Origin: Saitoella complicata NRRL Y-17804 | Taxonomy: Eukaryota > Ascomycota > Saitoellomycetes > Saitoellales > Saitoellaceae | NCBI RefSeq assembly: GCF_001661265.1 | Contig: NW_017566997.1 | Location: forward strand, 248,001 to 312,000 | DNA length: 64,000 nt | Reading direction: 5' to 3' | In this document: piece after piece, positions 41,400 through 50,328 of the stretch | Layout: each line of letters begins with the position of its first letter | How positions within the stretch are numbered: the first letter of the stretch is position 1 | Program-made: the position numbers and the translations under genes | The notes under the pieces: model-generated | What the model was told of the DNA's origin: nothing | Seen by the model: only the letters and a program-made list of their open reading frames with translations | The model's database searches: none

Positions 41400-42152
41400 T
41401 TAATCCATCACTACGTCTCCTTCCTCGTCCACCTCAGTGAACCTGCTATTCGAGCTATACACGATTAACTCCTTACCCTTCTTCTCCGTCTCGTTCTCCG
41501 CATCGCGCACGCGACTCATCCAGTCTTCAACCGGTGCCATGAGTGTTTGTCGCAAAAGCCCCACCGGGCTCACTGTACTCTCATATTTTTGTGCTTTCGC
41601 CTCCGCCTGATCGTCCTGGCTACAGTATTCGAGCAGCTTCGGATGGGCCGGCCGCGGGTAATTGCTTTCGTCGTTGCCGAAATTAACGGTGTCATTCTCA
41701 TACTTATCAATGACACTCAGGTTCAGCTCCTCCCCAGTGGAAAGGTCATACAGAGTCGGCCGCGTACTCGACGCAGTGCCTGGATACGAGGAGGGAGACT
41801 GTCTCCAATTGCAGTCGTCTGTGGATGGTTTGCTACCACAATGCTCGGGCTGCCGCCAGACACGGCGCGAATCATCCGCACCGGTACCCGGGCCCGGGAC
41901 ATGTACGCCGTGGGATACTGCAGAATTGGTGCTTGAATAAGTACCCCCAGAGATCGGTAACATGCAGGTATACTCATTGTCCTGTCGCAGTCTCTTCGAT
42001 GCTAGGACCCGTTCCCTGTCATGTTCGTCAACATCAAAGCTTCTCTTCTGAGGTCGCGGGACTGGCGCCGTGCAGCCATAACTATGGGCAGGCGACGGGG
42101 ATGCGGGCCAGAAGTTTGCGTACTGGGAGGGCGCGAACATAGCTGTGGCCAT
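41400..42152 (-). CDS. Hypothetical protein, 250 aa
   Basis: A single exon encodes 250 residues with no recognised domain. The chain looks disordered over most of its length. A bipartite-like basic segment (PRPQKRSFDVDEHDRERVLASKRLR, about 33-57) may be a nuclear signal. A predicted helix near the C-terminus (VGLLRQTLMAPVEDWMSRVRDAENETEKKG, about 195-225) precedes an acidic end (TEVDEEGDVVMD). These features suggest a small nuclear regulatory protein, but this is inference. Confidence 0.6.
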   Translation of the reverse strand: MATAMFAPSQYANFWPASPSPAHSYGCTAPVPRPQKRSFDVDEHDRERVLASKRLRQDNEYTCMLPISGGTYSSTNSAVSHGVHVPGPGTGADDSRRVWRQPEHCGSKPSTDDCNWRQSPSSYPGTASSTRPTLYDLSTGEELNLSVIDKYENDTVNFGNDESNYPRPAHPKLLEYCSQDDQAEAKAQKYESTVSPVGLLRQTLMAPVEDWMSRVRDAENETEKKGKELIVYSSNSRFTEVDEEGDVVMD

Positions 42153-42527
42153 AGTAAATATGTCTTGATTATGGTCTACAATCTTGCCCGAGCATGGGAT
42201 TGGTTGAGTTTATCAAGGATTCTGTGCACTGGCGCAGGCAAAGTCTCGAATATTCGCGATTGCCCCGAACGTCTACTCGCAGCTGCTGCACTGCAACCAA
42301 CCGCAGCCGCTGACAGCAATTATATAGAGATGAGATCATAACGAAGAAAACTTGGTATATTGGTATTGGTATGTAAATCACATCTCAAATCCCAAGAAAG
42401 AAGATTCATCAAGAACGGTAGTGCACATACCCACTCACTCTTCTTCCAGCTCTGTAATAGTATCGTGGCAAATCATCTACCTACACAAATAATTAGACGT
42501 CAGCTGAATCCTTAGATATGGGAGAGG
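42153..42527. other. Intergenic between the 250-aa gene and MDH
   Basis: A 375-bp gap between two minus-strand genes, holding a promoter and the MDH 3' UTR. I see a short TTGGTAT repeat near 42353-42373 and nothing else. Confidence 0.5.
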
Positions 42528-43811
42528 TTACAATTTTGACCCTTCAGTAACAAAAGAAACACCCTTCTGGATGTTGCCCTTCAACTCGGGAAGAGCAGCA
42601 TCGAGAAGCTTCTTCTCGTAGTCAGACAAGTTGCCAAGCGGGCGAATCTTCTTAGCACCATCGGCCTGGATATTGTGGTCAGCAAAGCGACTCCGTTTGT
42701 TTAATCATTGTGACTCACCCCGAGCTCGACCAAACCCGAGAAGAAGTCGACACCACCAACAGACTGGGCAATCTCATCACCACCAGGAACACCAGGGAGA
42801 TAAACGTAAGAGGGCTCGACAATGCCAGATTCACCCTTGACTGCGTGGAAGAACGTAATGTCAGTACTTGCGTAGGCGCAACGACGAGACAGTACTCATC
42901 TTAAGAACCGCCTCAGCAAACTTGTAACCAGCAAAAGCCATAGATAAAGTAGCAGAACCAGCACCGTCCTTGGCCTTAACAACCTCATCACCACCGAACT
43001 GGACACGGTTGGTCAGGTGCTCAATCTGCTCCTGAGAGAGGTTGACGCTGGGCTTAGACTGGCTAAGCAAAGGGATGATGGTGACACCAGAGTGACCACC
43101 GATGACAGGGATGGTGAACTCGCGGGGATCAGCGCCCTCGGAAGTAACCTCGGCCGTGAAGGTAGAGGCACGGACAACGTCGAGAGTGGTGACACCAAAG
43201 AGTCGCTTAGGTTTGAAAACATTGTGCTTCTTCAAAACCTCGGCAACAACGGGGACGGTTGAGTTAACGGGGTTGGAGATGACAAGAATGAAAGCTTCAG
43301 GACAGTTCTGTGCAATACCGGTCGCCAAATCGCGGACAATGCCAGCATTGATCTTGAAAAGGTCATCGCGGGTCATGCCCGGCTTCCTGGGGACACCCGC
43401 AGGAATGACGACGATGTTAGCCCCGGTAAGAGCACTCTTGAGACCATCGTCGGCAGGAAGATGACCGGTGACGGTAGCAGGGGAGGCGATATGGCTCAAA
43501 TCAGCCGCAACACCCTATGTAGAGGTTAACATCGAATACGATCGGCGTTGTGTTCGACTCATACCTTGGAGTTGACGACATCGTAAAGGGCCAAATCATC
43601 GATGAGAGGACTCATCTTGAGAAGGAGGGAGAGAGGCTGACCGATTCCACCTAACAGCACGTACGGTTAGGATCAAACTGTGATCAATTGGTCATCAGCG
43701 CAATGGAAAGGCATACCGGCGCTGTGCGACACATGTCAGTACTGAGCAATTGAGGAGAACGGGAGAGGCAATTAGCAATACGTACGCTCCGATAACAACA
43801 GCTTTGACCAT
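42528..43811 (-). CDS. Malate dehydrogenase with C-terminal peroxisomal signal
   Basis: Six exons (43811-43786, 43721-43717, 43650-43565, 43514-42896, 42840-42719, 42665-42528) encode 331 residues. MDH interconverts malate and oxaloacetate with NAD. The Rossmann start [22 protein letters not shown] requires a 5-nt exon (CGCCG, 43717-43721). The active-site loop [36 protein letters not shown] and catalytic [14 protein letters not shown] are present. There is no mitochondrial presequence, and the chain ends in SKL, the strongest type 1 peroxisomal signal, which fits the Mdh3-like enzyme of beta-oxidation/glyoxylate metabolism. The GTACTG donor of intron 4 is unusual but keeps the frame (VLKMIKGESG). 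Confidence 0.92.
43717..43721 (-). other. 5-nt microexon of MDH
   Basis: CGCCG on the minus strand lies between acceptor GCACAG and donor GTATGC. It completes GCC GCC GGT, the Ala-Ala-Gly of the invariant GAAGGIGQ loop. Skipping it would break the reading frame. Confidence 0.85.
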
Positions 43812-44219
43812 GATCGATGAATGTACGTTGTTTGAAGAGAATAAGAAGTTGGTTCTGGTTGGGGTTGGGGGAGGCAGCGTAGTACGTAGGTAGATTCGCT
43901 TGCGGGGAATTGCAGGGTGACACCACCGGGCGGCAGGGTGAGTCCATCTGTGTCTTCGGAACCCCCGGAGCATCGGCCGCGAAATAAACAACGGCTCTCG
44001 CAATAACGGACCCTCATACGGAAGATCACGGCGCTCGAGTGTCATCGTCTACGGCAACTCACGGTCAAGCTTAAGGCAATTATGGTATGGCTCGATGACG
44101 TGAAGTCCTAGAGGATGATGAGGTATAAGGTTTTTTATGTTCCAACAAACGACTACCAGATATATCCCGCAAAGAAATAGAATTAATATCAGATATCAAC
44201 GTAGATCAAGCTCACGCAC
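43812..44219. other. Intergenic between MDH start and eL28 stop
   Basis: A 408-bp gap holding the MDH promoter and eL28 3' UTR. The MDH leader is A/C-rich on the plus strand with CCAACCCC-type runs (written on the minus strand as GGTTGGGG). No RNA gene or repeat is evident. Confidence 0.45.
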
Positions 44220-44820
44220 TTAAGCACGGACAGCCTTGCCACGGGGCTTGGAAACAGCAGCAGCCTTCTTGGAGCGCTGGGAAAGGAGGATGGCGGAAGC
44301 ACGGGCAATGGCGGCCTGGATGATTATTAGCATGTGGACTTGCAGGGTGAGATGAACAGATTCATACCTGACGGAGGTCGGCACGGTAGCCACGGGCGGC
44401 GGCAGTGGTGGCAACGGCCTTGTAGGTGGTGCGGGAAGACTTGTTCTTGTTGAAGACGACAGTCTGGAGGTTCTTAGCGGGGAAACCAGCGTGCTTGGCG
44501 ATCTTGGAGGTGACCTGGACACCTGTAGCCCTTCTGTCAGCAGCTGCTGCAATTGCTGATCAGACGAGGTGAAACAAACCCTTGCCGGAAGGAGCAACCT
44601 GGACAGCGACAGCCTTGTCGTTCACACCAGAGTACTTGTAAGAGTGGAAGTTGGTGAGGGCGAAGGGGTCGCGGGACATGGGAGCGAGGTTAGGGCGCTT
44701 GACCTGTTCACCGGACCAGTCAACAACGGCATCAAATCAATGACAGCAAAATCGGCATACCAAGTACGAGGACTGGTCACGGACAACTTCCCAGCAAAGG
44801 TCGGCAGAAGGGGCAGACAT
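44220..44820 (-). CDS. RPL28: 60S ribosomal protein eL28
   Basis: Four exons (44820-44761, 44703-44580, 44522-44368, 44315-44220) encode 144 residues. eL28 is a large-subunit protein that is absent from Saccharomyces but kept in most fungi and animals. The start MSAPSADLCWEVVRDQSSYLVKR matches the family (LxWxxVRxxSSFLxKR), followed by TNFHSYKYSGVNDKAV, GKGVQVTSK and RADLRQAAIARASAILLSQRSKK. Codons are strongly C-biased. The second intron has the donor GTTTGT. It is head-to-head with the DUF2015 gene (175 bp between starts). Confidence 0.93.
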
Positions 44821-44995
44821 TTCGATACAAGTATTGGTAATGGACGAGGAAGACTCTGTGTCGTTGTCAGAGGTCTGCGAAATTTGTGTACGACAGTCTA
44901 AGTGGTTCAGGCTGCAGCCGGGGCGCGCACTTGCAGACCGTACGTGGTAACCCTAACAGCAGTCCATCCGCGACGACGGCGATTGCGATTGATCA

Positions 44996-45427
44996 ATGGC
45001 TCGCTCGCTATATTTCCATGCCTCGTGGGCGCTCTTCGCAATCCTCGCCCTCTTTGTAGTCGCCGTCCGTCGCTTCGGAGTCTCGCCAGCAATCACCCGC
45101 CGCCTGTCGTCGCTCACACCGGCTCCAATCCGCGACAGACTCGGACGTTATGTCAGACTTCCAACAACTCCTAACGCTTCTTTTGCTGCGGACGTGGAAA
45201 GCGGCTTCCAAAGTGAGTTGTTCGATGTTCAGGGGGCGAACGTGGATAGCGGAGACACAAGAGCTGGCTTAGATGAACGAGGAAAGCAGGAGATCGGAGC
45301 AATTATGAGGGAACAGGAGATTGACTTCGACAAAGCACGGTTGATATGGATGCGAGAAAAGATGAAGGCCAATGGCATCGATGCAAGTGGACGCCCTACA
45401 GATCCAAGGGCTGTTATGTTTTCCTAA
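44996..45427 (+). CDS. DUF2015 family fungal membrane protein
   Basis: A single exon encodes 143 residues. The N-terminus has one membrane segment (WALFAILALFVVAV, about 11-24). The C-terminal half carries the pattern I recall for DUF2015 (RAGLDERGKQEI...MREQEIDFDKARLIWMREKMKANGIDASGRPTDPRAV), a fungus-restricted family of unknown function. The protein is likely a small single-pass membrane protein with a cytosolic helical domain. Its stop is 6 bp from the stop of PET127 on the other strand. Confidence 0.78.
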   Translation: MARSLYFHASWALFAILALFVVAVRRFGVSPAITRRLSSLTPAPIRDRLGRYVRLPTTPNASFAADVESGFQSELFDVQGANVDSGDTRAGLDERGKQEIGAIMREQEIDFDKARLIWMREKMKANGIDASGRPTDPRAVMFS

Positions 45428-45433
45428 GGAGAC

Positions 45434-48058
45434 CTATGAAGAGGTGCTAGTTATAGGACTGAAAACCACTCTATCCTCAGTCTTCTCATTTTCCTTCTCC
45501 ACGTCTGCTTTGCCCAATGCCGATATTCTCCTTAGTTGCTGGATAAATCGGGGAACACTTTGTTGTTCTCCGGTTGAGCTTTCCACTTTACCAACAAGTG
45601 ATTGGTCGCGGAAAGCCCTTCGCAGACCGCCTCTAGCGGTCTCATCATCCATATTCTTGAACGAATATACAACTTCCCATCGTGATCCTGGTTGAAGCAA
45701 CGGTGGACCAAGGCACCGTCTTCCATCGACATAACTCTGCGCTATGATATTATAGCCTTTCACTTCACGAATTGCCTCATACTCATTATCGTGGTTCAAC
45801 TCAGGTTGCTGCTCTGCAGTGGAGAGAGAGTCCTCAGGAATATCATCTTCCGTAGCATCCAAAACACTCTCAGGTTCCACAGTACTGGAAACCTCCTGCC
45901 CAACTTCTATTGCTGCTTCGCTGAGTCCGGCGGCGGCCTTGACACACTCGGCAATCCCCTTTGCGCGGCCTTCCTGAGCCTTCGCGATGTGCTCTTCTGT
46001 GACAGGTTGAACCCACATTTTCATTGTCGGCAGCTCGCGACCCTCACGTTTCTGAGTATCAAAAGTGACGCGAAGCGACTGCTTGGGGTATGCCTCGGTG
46101 GCCTTCTCCAAACTATCATTCAAGAGTTTTATCGACAAACGAAACTCCCGCTCGCCTATGTCATTCTCAGCTGATCCATGAATTGCTTCATCCATCTCGG
46201 CCAGCGGAATGTATTGAAAGCCGAAAATGCGTCGTGTGTTATGAAATGCCACAAAGATACCATCCATTCTCCCAATACGAACTTGGAGTGAGTACTTCAG
46301 GAACGCCGAACGTATCATGTCCCGATACTCCCGTTCGAAGGAATTTAACATTCCACGGGACTGTGTAATTTGATACCACGAACCATACTCTTCGGCTTTG
46401 CTTACATCATGTCGAACAGCGACCACAGCCCTGGTTTTGATATCAAACGTGCTATTACCCGGAAGCCGTGGATCCTGGCAATCAAGTTGAGATCTCATAA
46501 GGAAATTGCAGGCATCGAGATAGTGATATGTTCCAGGCTTCATACGATCCTCTGCAGGGATGGTATGCGAATTTTCCTTAAGGTACTGTTCGAATTGGTC
46601 TTGAGGTAACGTTAGCATCTTCTCCAGGGAGTGGCCGAGAACAGAAAGAATCGTTTCCGTGTCAAAGTATTTATCTGCATCGATAGCATAGGTGCCGTCC
46701 TTCCAATGAAGATATATGCTGTGTGGAGCAGTCAATGCCGTCGAGTAAGTCATTGGGCCGGCATCATGGCTTTCTCGCGACAGAGCCGACATGTTTGGCG
46801 GCCGCATATTTGATAGGAGAAAGTGGAAATGTGCAAGAACACCCGTCAAACTCGACGTCGATCCGAAGTACTTCTTTTCCCTCGTTCGAGCAACAGTGTC
46901 CAAAACGGTATCTTTTGATGGCGGAACGAAGCCCTGGATTGCATCGAGATCTATCTTGGAGATTGGGACGATATCCTCCAAGTAGGGATCGAAATTGTAA
47001 ACCTTTGTTCGGGGATCTCGGAGGTGAAACACTGCCGGATTGAATAACACCCTGTCCAACCCATGCGCAAGGGAAGGGACGGGTTCTTGAGGTTTGGGAG
47101 GCGCTACGGATTCGAGTTTGATATCACGGTCATTCACCATTTGCAGATCAGTATGTGTTGTGCTCTCAGCATCTTGCTCCTCTAGAATCGTTTCGGCAGC
47201 GACAGTCCGGGGCTCGAGGTTCGCGCGGGCCTCCTCAAGAAATTCCAATTCCTGTGCGAAACCTTCAACATCGGCCTCTACCTTCGATCGCGGCTCTTCG
47301 AAAGTGATGGTCCGGCCCTTGCGCTTCGCGCGGCCCTTTGCGAGGGTTGCATTCAGTTGATCACGGGGCGTGCGGTTCGAGAGGGAAGAAGGAGTATTGG
47401 ATTTAGCACGGATAGTCTGGGACTTGAGCATCGCACGGGTCTTTTCAAGGACTTCAAGTGGGTTAGCAGGCAACTTCCGGGCCAAGCCTTTGACTTCTGT
47501 CTCTCGGTTGGATTGCGGCTCATTGTCGGGACTTTCGACCTTGGTCTCTGGCTTCGATTGGGCCTCCTTGGTGAGGTCATCACGCTCACGGACTGCAGCA
47601 GCCATATTACCGGACAGCTTATTGAAAATGCCATCAGGTGTCCGCGGTCCTCTGTCGGCCCGCTGTCTGCGTTGCGGAAACGATCTGTGCTTTGCGTTCG
47701 AGTGTATGGACGGCTCGGGCGTAGACGACTCGTGCTTGGAAGGTTTCGATGTGAAGGACTTGTGCTTTGAGTGCTTCGGTGTTGGCGACTTCAACGTTGA
47801 CGATTCGTGCTCGGACGGCCTGGGTGCAGACAACTTTTGCTTAAACGACTTGGGTATTGACCGGTTTCCCTTAGATGGATTGGATCCCGTGGGCGTGGGC
47901 GATCTGGGTGTTGACGGTCTGGCAGGTGCAGCAGCTTCGGGAACAAGACCAACATTGATCGGTGTCGACAGTGCTCTGCTTGAGCCGATAGCTCTGCGTT
48001 GCAGCCATTGTCGCGGGTGCAATGAATGCTCAGTTTTCTGGAGACACGCACGTAGCAT
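45434..48058 (-). CDS. PET127: Pet127-like mitochondrial RNA processing protein
   Basis: A single exon encodes 874 residues. Pet127 is bound to the mitochondrial inner membrane and is required for 5' processing and turnover of mitochondrial RNAs in yeast. The N-terminus (MLRACLQKTEHSLHPRQWLQRRA) is a basic presequence. Residues about 45-330 are disordered, with repeated Ser/Lys/His/Pro words (KSPTPKHSKHKSF, KPSKHESSTPEPS). The conserved Pet127 core begins near 335 (LDRVLFNPAVFHLRDPRTKVYNFDPYLEDIVP) and includes LTAPHSIYLHWKDGTYAIDADKYFD, TRAVVAVRHDVSKAEEYGSWYQI and FLKYSLQVRIGRMDGIFVAFHNT. The core resembles restriction-like nucleases in published comparisons of the family; I did not verify catalytic residues. 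Confidence 0.88.
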   Translation of the reverse strand: MLRACLQKTEHSLHPRQWLQRRAIGSSRALSTPINVGLVPEAAAPARPSTPRSPTPTGSNPSKGNRSIPKSFKQKLSAPRPSEHESSTLKSPTPKHSKHKSFTSKPSKHESSTPEPSIHSNAKHRSFPQRRQRADRGPRTPDGIFNKLSGNMAAAVRERDDLTKEAQSKPETKVESPDNEPQSNRETEVKGLARKLPANPLEVLEKTRAMLKSQTIRAKSNTPSSLSNRTPRDQLNATLAKGRAKRKGRTITFEEPRSKVEADVEGFAQELEFLEEARANLEPRTVAAETILEEQDAESTTHTDLQMVNDRDIKLESVAPPKPQEPVPSLAHGLDRVLFNPAVFHLRDPRTKVYNFDPYLEDIVPISKIDLDAIQGFVPPSKDTVLDTVARTREKKYFGSTSSLTGVLAHFHFLLSNMRPPNMSALSRESHDAGPMTYSTALTAPHSIYLHWKDGTYAIDADKYFDTETILSVLGHSLEKMLTLPQDQFEQYLKENSHTIPAEDRMKPGTYHYLDACNFLMRSQLDCQDPRLPGNSTFDIKTRAVVAVRHDVSKAEEYGSWYQITQSRGMLNSFEREYRDMIRSAFLKYSLQVRIGRMDGIFVAFHNTRRIFGFQYIPLAEMDEAIHGSAENDIGEREFRLSIKLLNDSLEKATEAYPKQSLRVTFDTQKREGRELPTMKMWVQPVTEEHIAKAQEGRAKGIAECVKAAAGLSEAAIEVGQEVSSTVEPESVLDATEDDIPEDSLSTAEQQPELNHDNEYEAIREVKGYNIIAQSYVDGRRCLGPPLLQPGSRWEVVYSFKNMDDETARGGLRRAFRDQSLVGKVESSTGEQQSVPRFIQQLRRISALGKADVEKENEKTEDRVVFSPITSTSS

Positions 48059-48545
48059 ACAGTCGCTCCTCGTCTCTTGGTGTTGTGCTGCTGTTTAGGG
48101 GGCGGGGATGTATGCGGTCGTTGCAGGCGTCAGGCGTACTGTAGATTTCCTGCACCGGGCCTGCAATCACGTGCCGGCGGCCCTTCCACGCAGCGAACCC
48201 AGCCAGCGAAGCTTCTCGCGCGCGCATCCGCAGTGGGCCGCCCAATAATCCGACTTTCGCGCTCGGGCCTCCTCCCCCCCATAGGGCCATCTGTGCAGGA
48301 GGGCGGGCTACCCAGCCTTCCGTCGTATCAGACCACTTTCCCGTTAGTCGCTCCGTTTCTGCATTGCTTCGCTTTTTACCCGTCACTCCCTTTCATCTCC
48401 TCGCCCGGATCATTAAATACGGTGCAGCTGCCTTTCATTGTCCTCCATTCCAACCTTAACGTTCTGGCCCACCTACACGTCCGTGCGTATCGGCGTTCTG
48501 CTCTGTTCGATCATCTTCTTTGGAGCTCAGTTATAAAGCGTCGCA
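48059..48545. other. Divergent promoter region, PET127 and PH-like gene
   Basis: A 487-bp GC-rich region between outward-facing start codons. It holds both promoters and leaders. There is a run of eight C residues near 48272-48280 and no recognised factor site or RNA gene. Confidence 0.45.
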
Positions 48546-50003
48546 ATGGCACATCATCCTGACTACGAAGGATGGTGCTGGCTGCCATCTGAATCCTTCT
48601 TGCAACTCCGGAGCGTTTGGAAGTCGAGGTGGGTTATGCTCACGCCCGATCACATTGTCGTCTGCAAAAAGCCTGGTCGTCCCCCTCTGGTGACCTACGC
48701 TCTTGCAGATTACTCGTCAGTCGCGGTCGCGCCTGCAACAAAGAAGCATGGCCCTACGGTCGTCCTCGCTCCGCTAGAATCAACGTCGCCCGTGGAAGCC
48801 TTTCGGACGCAATCTCGATCTGAACCATCGTCAGCCTCGACTTCGCGGAAATCATCAACGTCTCTACAGTTACTTCGGTTCCGACCAGACGAATATGAAT
48901 CCGCCTCGACGTGGGAAACATTCATCAAGGATCGGATAAAGTCACCTCTTCCTCTTTCGATCAGAGCTTCCTTGCTCCGGCAGTCTAGCGTCGAGAGCCC
49001 AGAATTCAACGCAATCGATCAGGCACTCTCGCGCATGGCCCCAACTTTGGTTAAGATGAGCGAAACCTCGCCTTTGGCATCACCAACGTTAAGCGTCTCG
49101 GAAAGCTACACACCTACAGCCTATCCTTTCCCGCGGTGGGATGCACGTAGCATCCAAACGGTCGCAAGCACCACGTCAAGCTTGAGTGATCAGAACACGA
49201 TTGGTAACAGGACTTCGAGCACCGGACAATCGCGTGGATCGGGAGGCATTCGCAACAGCATCGCGTCTGCCCACATTTCTCATGTGCAGACCGAGTCCAT
49301 TCTGCAACGAGCTCAGCTAAGAATCGACACCCAGGCCGCAACTCTGACCTCTAGCTCGGTTACTCCCGCTCCTCCGAAATCCTCGCAATCAATGTTAATC
49401 GCAAGCCTGTCTAAGTTGGAGAGCGAGCTCGAGGCAAGAGACCGCAGGCTGGCTGCGGAGAGAGCGAAGAATACATTGAGCGGCAGCCAGCCTTCCCCTG
49501 TTTCCCCAGCAGATGAAGTTGGTCAGCTTATAACTGTCAGGAATCCGGCTCGCAAGGCTAGCATTGTGAGCGCTTCGGAGGGCAGCTCCAAACAGCTTGA
49601 GACAAGAGCGCCGGATGGAAGAAGGGCATCCAAGATCTCCGTCTCGACGAACAGGCGGACCAGCTGGGTAGCATTCGCAAACGAGGATGACGCCATGAGT
49701 CATGTAAACAAGCGCCGGACTTCGACATGCTCGTCAATTTTGATAAGCCTAACGATTGACGACCTGAGGAGCTCTCGTCCGGCTAGCTTGGCAAGCGTTT
49801 CACCAAAAAGCATAACTGGAGAATTCCAGGCGCCATCTTCAGACTTGCGGCGAACTAGCTTGAGCAGTCGTGGATACGGCAGTGACCGAGCTTCTGCGAC
49901 ATCTTCGGCGTCTATTCGAGCAGCCAGATACAGAAGTCACGTTGGAGGATTTACAGGTTTCGACGAAGGAATCTTTGGTCGAAGGGGAAGCACGAGTTCT
50001 TGA
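48546..50003 (+). CDS. PH-like domain protein of unknown function
   Basis: A single exon encodes 485 residues. The first 140 residues read like a pleckstrin-homology fold: EGWCWLPSESFLQLRSVWKSRWVMLTPDHIVVCKKPG at the start, a variable loop with Ser/Thr, then LQLLRFRPDEYESASTWETFIKDR, where the Trp of the closing helix is conserved in PH domains. The rest is disordered and rich in Ser, Thr and Arg, with a short predicted coiled coil (LSKLESELEARDRRLAAERAKN, about 285-310). A membrane or cortex role is plausible from the PH-like part only. Confidence 0.65.
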   Translation: MAHHPDYEGWCWLPSESFLQLRSVWKSRWVMLTPDHIVVCKKPGRPPLVTYALADYSSVAVAPATKKHGPTVVLAPLESTSPVEAFRTQSRSEPSSASTSRKSSTSLQLLRFRPDEYESASTWETFIKDRIKSPLPLSIRASLLRQSSVESPEFNAIDQALSRMAPTLVKMSETSPLASPTLSVSESYTPTAYPFPRWDARSIQTVASTTSSLSDQNTIGNRTSSTGQSRGSGGIRNSIASAHISHVQTESILQRAQLRIDTQAATLTSSSVTPAPPKSSQSMLIASLSKLESELEARDRRLAAERAKNTLSGSQPSPVSPADEVGQLITVRNPARKASIVSASEGSSKQLETRAPDGRRASKISVSTNRRTSWVAFANEDDAMSHVNKRRTSTCSSILISLTIDDLRSSRPASLASVSPKSITGEFQAPSSDLRRTSLSSRGYGSDRASATSSASIRAARYRSHVGGFTGFDEGIFGRRGSTSS

Positions 50004-50328
50004 TATGAAATGCGTGGGTATAGGATTACTTGGGTACTTGGGCGGCGTTTTTGTTTTGCAATATCATACCAAAGATGGGTCACATCAACGCCCGTAGCTA
50101 TAGCTATCGCTACATGGGCATGCTAGCCATTGAATAATTTGCAGAATCCTCTTGAAGCAATCTCATCTTCTATAGCTACCTCAGCTGGCAATCAGCTCCA
50201 GGATGCTGCCGCAGTTCAAATTTGAATGTCCCACGGCAGATGCAGTTGCACTGCGCGGCACGCCAAATCGGGAGCACCCAAAACAACTAGCAGCATCACG
50301 AAGTACTCGGAAACCAGCAACGAACACA
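50004..50328. other. Intergenic between the PH-like gene and MCMBP
   Basis: A 325-bp gap with a 3' UTR and promoter. It contains the short repeat TAGCTATAGCTATCGCTA near 50096-50113 and no RNA gene. Confidence 0.5.

Noticed and set aside
47640-47910. Repeated Ser/Lys/His/Pro words in PET127 as a tandem-repeat array
   Set aside because: The units vary in length and sequence at the DNA level, so this is better described as low-complexity disorder than as a repeat array.
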